Of a stretch of 64,000 nucleotides of DNA, positions 61,308 to 64,000 are shown in pieces. Below the pieces are notes generated by a model, which did not search any database, was not told where the DNA came from, and worked only from the letters and a program-made list of their open reading frames with translations. This DNA comes from Pikeienuella litoralis (lineage in GTDB: Bacteria; Pseudomonadota; Alphaproteobacteria; Rhodobacterales; Rhodobacteraceae). Location: the NCBI RefSeq assembly GCF_037646705.1, contig NZ_JBBHER010000002.1:496001-560000 (forward strand). The letters run 5' to 3'. The position numbers and the translations under genes were made by a program. Position 1 is the stretch's first letter. Every line of letters begins with the position of its first letter.

Positions 61308-62912
61308 TCAGACGGCGGCGGCCATCCCGTCGCCCGAGGGATCGGCGCCGCCATCCATGACGCCGTCCACGATCCGGATCGTATGCACCGTCGGCATCAT
61401 GTAGCTGGAAGCGTGGCGGCGGGTCGGATAGCCGCGGCTCTGCAACTCGCGCTCGGTCGAGCGGAGGATGCGGTTGGTCAGTTCGATCACATCCGAAGTG
61501 GCGGTGAAGCGCGGCGCGTGGACCGCCTCCTGGGCATCCATGCCGAAATCGACGGCGTTCAGGATCGCCTGGAGATTGCCCATGGTGATCGTCGTGCCGC
61601 CGGGCGCGCCGAGCAGCAGGAAGGGCTTTTCACCCTTGAACACGATGGTCGGGGAGAGGGCGGTGAACCGCGCCTTCCCCGGCGCGAGCGAGCCGGCGCG
61701 GCCCGGCCTCGGGTCGAACACCATCATGCAGTTGTTGTACATGAAGCCGAGCCCCTCGGTGACGACGCCAGACGACGAGCCGAGCGAATGGGTCATCGTC
61801 ACGCAGTTCCCGGCGGAATCCGCGACGCAGATATGCGTGGTCTCCTTGCTGTCGCCGCCCGAGTTCATGCGCGGAACGGTGGTCTTCTCGCCGCGTCTGA
61901 TCCGCTCCGCCATCCGATCGGCGTAGGCGTCGGACAGCAATTCGTCGAAGGGGATGTCGAAAAAGGCGGGGTCGCCCATCCGCGTGTCCTTGTCGACGGT
62001 CGCGATCTTCATCGCCTCCGCCACTGTGGCGATATAGTCCGGCGAATTGTGGCCCATGGCGGCGAGATCGAACCGCTCCAGAATGTTCAGCATCAGCGCG
62101 ATGACGAGGCCGCCGCCCGGCGGCTGATTGGTCGCCACCTTGTGGCCGCGATAGGTGGTGACGAGCGGTTTGGTCTCCACCGTCGCGCAGGCGGCGAGAT
62201 CGGCCATCGTGATGAGGCCGCCATTGGCCGCCATGTCCTCGGCGATGCGCCGGGCGATCTCGCCGGAATAGAAATCCTCGACCCCGTGCTCGGCGATCCG
62301 CCGATAGGTGCGGCCCATGTCCGGATTGCGCAGAATCTCCCCTACGCCCCGGATCGTTCCATCGGGTTTGGCGTAGATTTTCGCGGTGGCGGGATAGTCG
62401 GTCAATCCGCGAATGCGGGCGATGCGCCCGTTGTCGGGGCCGCGGGACCAGAAGTCATGCACATGCGGCCGGACGGCGAATCCTTCTTCGCAATAGGCGA
62501 TCGCGGGGGCGAGCGCCTCCGCCATGGGGCGGGAGCCGAAGCGGGTGAGTATCTCGTCGAACGCCCTCAGCGTCATCGGCGTCGTCATCGACTGGTAGCC
62601 GATCTCGTTCACCTCGTCTCTCAGGACGAAGCCGAACCCGTCGTCGCATTCGCGCACGATCCGGTCCGCCCACATGTCGGGCCGGGTGGCGGCGGGGGCG
62701 CGGCCGTGAAAGTCGATGAGCGTATGCGTGCCCTCGGCGAGGTGCAGGTGGCAGGATCCGAACCCGGCTATGCCGCACATTTGCGGGTCGACGGCGGTCT
62801 GAACCAGCGCCGCGCCGATCGCCGCGTCGACGGCGTTTCCGCCGCTGGCCAGAATGTCCAGCCCCGCCTCAACCGCTTCCGGTTGCGGCGCCGACACCAT
62901 GCCTTTGACCAT
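61308..62912 (-). CDS. ggt: Gamma-glutamyltransferase family protein
   Basis: 534 residues of the Ntn-hydrolase GGT family. The precursor would cleave itself before the nucleophile threonine in GGDSKETTHICVADSAGNCVTMTHSLGSS, giving large and small subunits. Other family blocks are ASGGNAVDAAIGAALVQTAVDP, GGLITMADLAA and LLLGAPGGTTITMGNLQAILN. There is no evident signal peptide, so it may be cytosolic and act on a gamma-glutamyl amide or related compound rather than periplasmic glutathione. It is transcribed alone. Confidence 0.92.
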   Translation of the reverse strand: MVKGMVSAPQPEAVEAGLDILASGGNAVDAAIGAALVQTAVDPQMCGIAGFGSCHLHLAEGTHTLIDFHGRAPAATRPDMWADRIVRECDDGFGFVLRDEVNEIGYQSMTTPMTLRAFDEILTRFGSRPMAEALAPAIAYCEEGFAVRPHVHDFWSRGPDNGRIARIRGLTDYPATAKIYAKPDGTIRGVGEILRNPDMGRTYRRIAEHGVEDFYSGEIARRIAEDMAANGGLITMADLAACATVETKPLVTTYRGHKVATNQPPGGGLVIALMLNILERFDLAAMGHNSPDYIATVAEAMKIATVDKDTRMGDPAFFDIPFDELLSDAYADRMAERIRRGEKTTVPRMNSGGDSKETTHICVADSAGNCVTMTHSLGSSSGVVTEGLGFMYNNCMMVFDPRPGRAGSLAPGKARFTALSPTIVFKGEKPFLLLGAPGGTTITMGNLQAILNAVDFGMDAQEAVHAPRFTATSDVIELTNRILRSTERELQSRGYPTRRHASSYMMPTVHTIRIVDGVMDGGADPSGDGMAAAV

Positions 62913-63030
62913 GCTCTGCTCCCATCGCGGTCTGGCGGCGCAGCGCGCCGCCGGTTGTTCAACGCGTCATCCTTAGCACGAGCGCTCGGGCTTCGCGCAA
63001 GCCCGCCGCCCAGGAGCGAGGCGGCGGGGC

Positions 63031-64000
63031 TCAGGCGAGCTTCTCGAACGTCCCCGCCGAGGCGGCCACAGCGTAGGCTTCCCGCGGGTTCAGGGCCGCG
63101 GGCTCGGCGCCGTCGACGAATTTCAGGAGCGCGCTCGCAAGTTGGGGATCGTCTTCACCGGGACGGCGCGCCGTCGCGCGGTCGAGCCAGGCGAGATGCC
63201 GCCGCCGCGCGCCGGGCGACGCGAGAAGCCCCGCGAGATCGACAGGGTGCGCGGCGAGGCGGCGAAGCAGCGCCAGCTTTTCCGCCTCGACCGCCCGCGT
63301 GATGGCGGGGGGATCCTTCTCCTCCGGCGTCACGAGAAGCCCGAGCCGGCCCATCGCGTCTCCAGCGGGGGCGTCGCCGAGAAACGCGGCGATCGGAATG
63401 CAGAACACCAGCCCGATCAGCGCCGGGCTCATCCATGCGAGCAAGGACCACGAGATTGCGCCGGCGGCGAGCGCGAGCGCGACCCCCGCCGCCATGTGCA
63501 GCCGGTGAAACCGCCAGAGCGCCGAAAGGCGGAGCCGCGCCGCGTCCCGCGCCTGCGCGGCCCAGCCGCTGTCGCGGCCGCTGACGATCTCCAGAATCGC
63601 CCGCGTCTGGGTCAGCATGGTCACCGGCGCGATCAGCGCGGAGAGAATGGTCTCGATGAAAAAGCCGACCACCGCGAGGGCCCGCCCGCCGCGTGACTCT
63701 TCAGAGCGGAGAAAAAGCCCGAGCCCGACGAATTTCGGCAGGAAAAGCACGAACATGCAGAGCCCGAAAAGGGTGATCGCCCGCTCGGAGTCGATCCGCG
63801 GCCAGGTGGGAAACAGCGACCAGGTGTCGGCGAAGTAATCCGGCGGCGTGAGATAGGCGTAAAGCGCCAGCGCCATGCCGGCGAGCAGAAACAAGAGCCA
63901 GATCAGCGACGCCAGATAGGCGAACGCGCCCATCGCGAAATGCATGCGGCTGAGCGGATGCAGGCCGGACGCGAACAGCAGCCGGACATGCTGGAGATTG
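63031..64000 (-). CDS. opgH: Glucans biosynthesis glucosyltransferase H, C-terminal part
   Basis: The frame continues to the right edge: before the first internal Met (63945) it reads NLQHVRLLFASGLHPLSR, the conserved segment after the catalytic domain of OpgH/MdoH. The visible 323 residues include membrane spans (HFAMGAFAYLASLIWLLFLLAGM, FGLCMFVLFLPKFVGLGLF, GFFIETILSALIAPVTML) and a cytosolic tail. OpgH makes the linear backbone of osmoregulated periplasmic glucans. The start and catalytic aspartates lie outside the window. Confidence 0.9.
   Translation of the reverse strand, partial: NLQHVRLLFASGLHPLSRMHFAMGAFAYLASLIWLLFLLAGMALALYAYLTPPDYFADTWSLFPTWPRIDSERAITLFGLCMFVLFLPKFVGLGLFLRSEESRGGRALAVVGFFIETILSALIAPVTMLTQTRAILEIVSGRDSGWAAQARDAARLRLSALWRFHRLHMAAGVALALAAGAISWSLLAWMSPALIGLVFCIPIAAFLGDAPAGDAMGRLGLLVTPEEKDPPAITRAVEAEKLALLRRLAAHPVDLAGLLASPGARRRHLAWLDRATARRPGEDDPQLASALLKFVDGAEPAALNPREAYAVAASAGTFEKLA

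Noticed and set aside
61185..63302. 705-residue plus-strand frame
   Set aside because: Antisense to the gamma-glutamyltransferase; low-complexity Arg/Gly/His composition.

Overview
The window is high-GC DNA whose gene content points to an alphaproteobacterium, most likely Rhodobacterales or a close relative. The evidence is a SAM-II type riboswitch in front of metZ, a coupled dapF-mtaB pair, a type II NADP isocitrate dehydrogenase, FolE2, an OpgH-type glucosyltransferase, and five different substrate-binding-protein transporters (two TAXI-TRAP, two DctP-TRAP, one tripartite tricarboxylate).

Layout. 1-12.8 kb is ordinary chromosome: a partial TAXI binding protein, icd, a small methyltransferase, trmJ, an HpcH-type aldolase, riboswitch-metZ, folE2, an aldo/keto reductase, trkH, an EamA exporter, mtaB and dapF. 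A tRNA-Lys(TTT) gene at 12996-13070 is the attachment site of a 10.9 kb integrated element (13024-23910). The element is bounded by a 57-bp repeat of the tRNA 3' half. It carries a tyrosine integrase, an AlpA regulator, a primase/DUF3987 replication block, an XRE regulator, a nuclease, a secreted 16-residue-repeat protein, a two-gene cassette of unknown function (15260-16534), transposase debris and an AT-rich orphan gene (20987-21844). Just beyond its right end lies the left arm of a second, related element, so islands were once stacked at this tRNA.

24.7-52.3 kb holds three catabolic modules, each with its own transporter and regulator. Module A (24.8-32.1 kb): tctCBA transporter, a small protein and a metallo-beta-lactamase-fold hydrolase, divergent from an isopropylmalate/tartrate-type dehydrogenase, a Gfo/Idh oxidoreductase and a GntR regulator, with a perfect 20-bp palindrome between them. 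Module B (34.1-42.4 kb): DctPQM TRAP transporter, nitrilase-family hydrolase, class III aminotransferase and a dimethylformamidase-like large subunit, with a divergent GntR regulator. Module C (43.4-52.2 kb): DapA-family lyase, IclR regulator, TAXI-TRAP transporter, FAD oxidoreductase, CoA-transferase and enoyl-CoA hydratase. Decayed fragments of IS21-family istA/istB lie at about 32.2, 42.5-43.0 and 52.3 kb, at the edges of modules B and C. A PACE-type efflux gene with a divergent LysR regulator sits at 32.4-33.9 kb.

52.9-64 kb: a 1056-residue RTX-type secreted protein with a recent internal duplication, a TRAP operon headed by an HD-domain hydrolase with a divergent LysR regulator, a gamma-glutamyltransferase, and the 3' end of opgH. 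Stretches over 300 bases without a gene are 42435-43444 (IS21 debris, then an AT-rich leader with a candidate operator), 52216-52858 (IS21 debris, a hairpin, an AT-rich leader) and 60986-61307 (nothing recognised).
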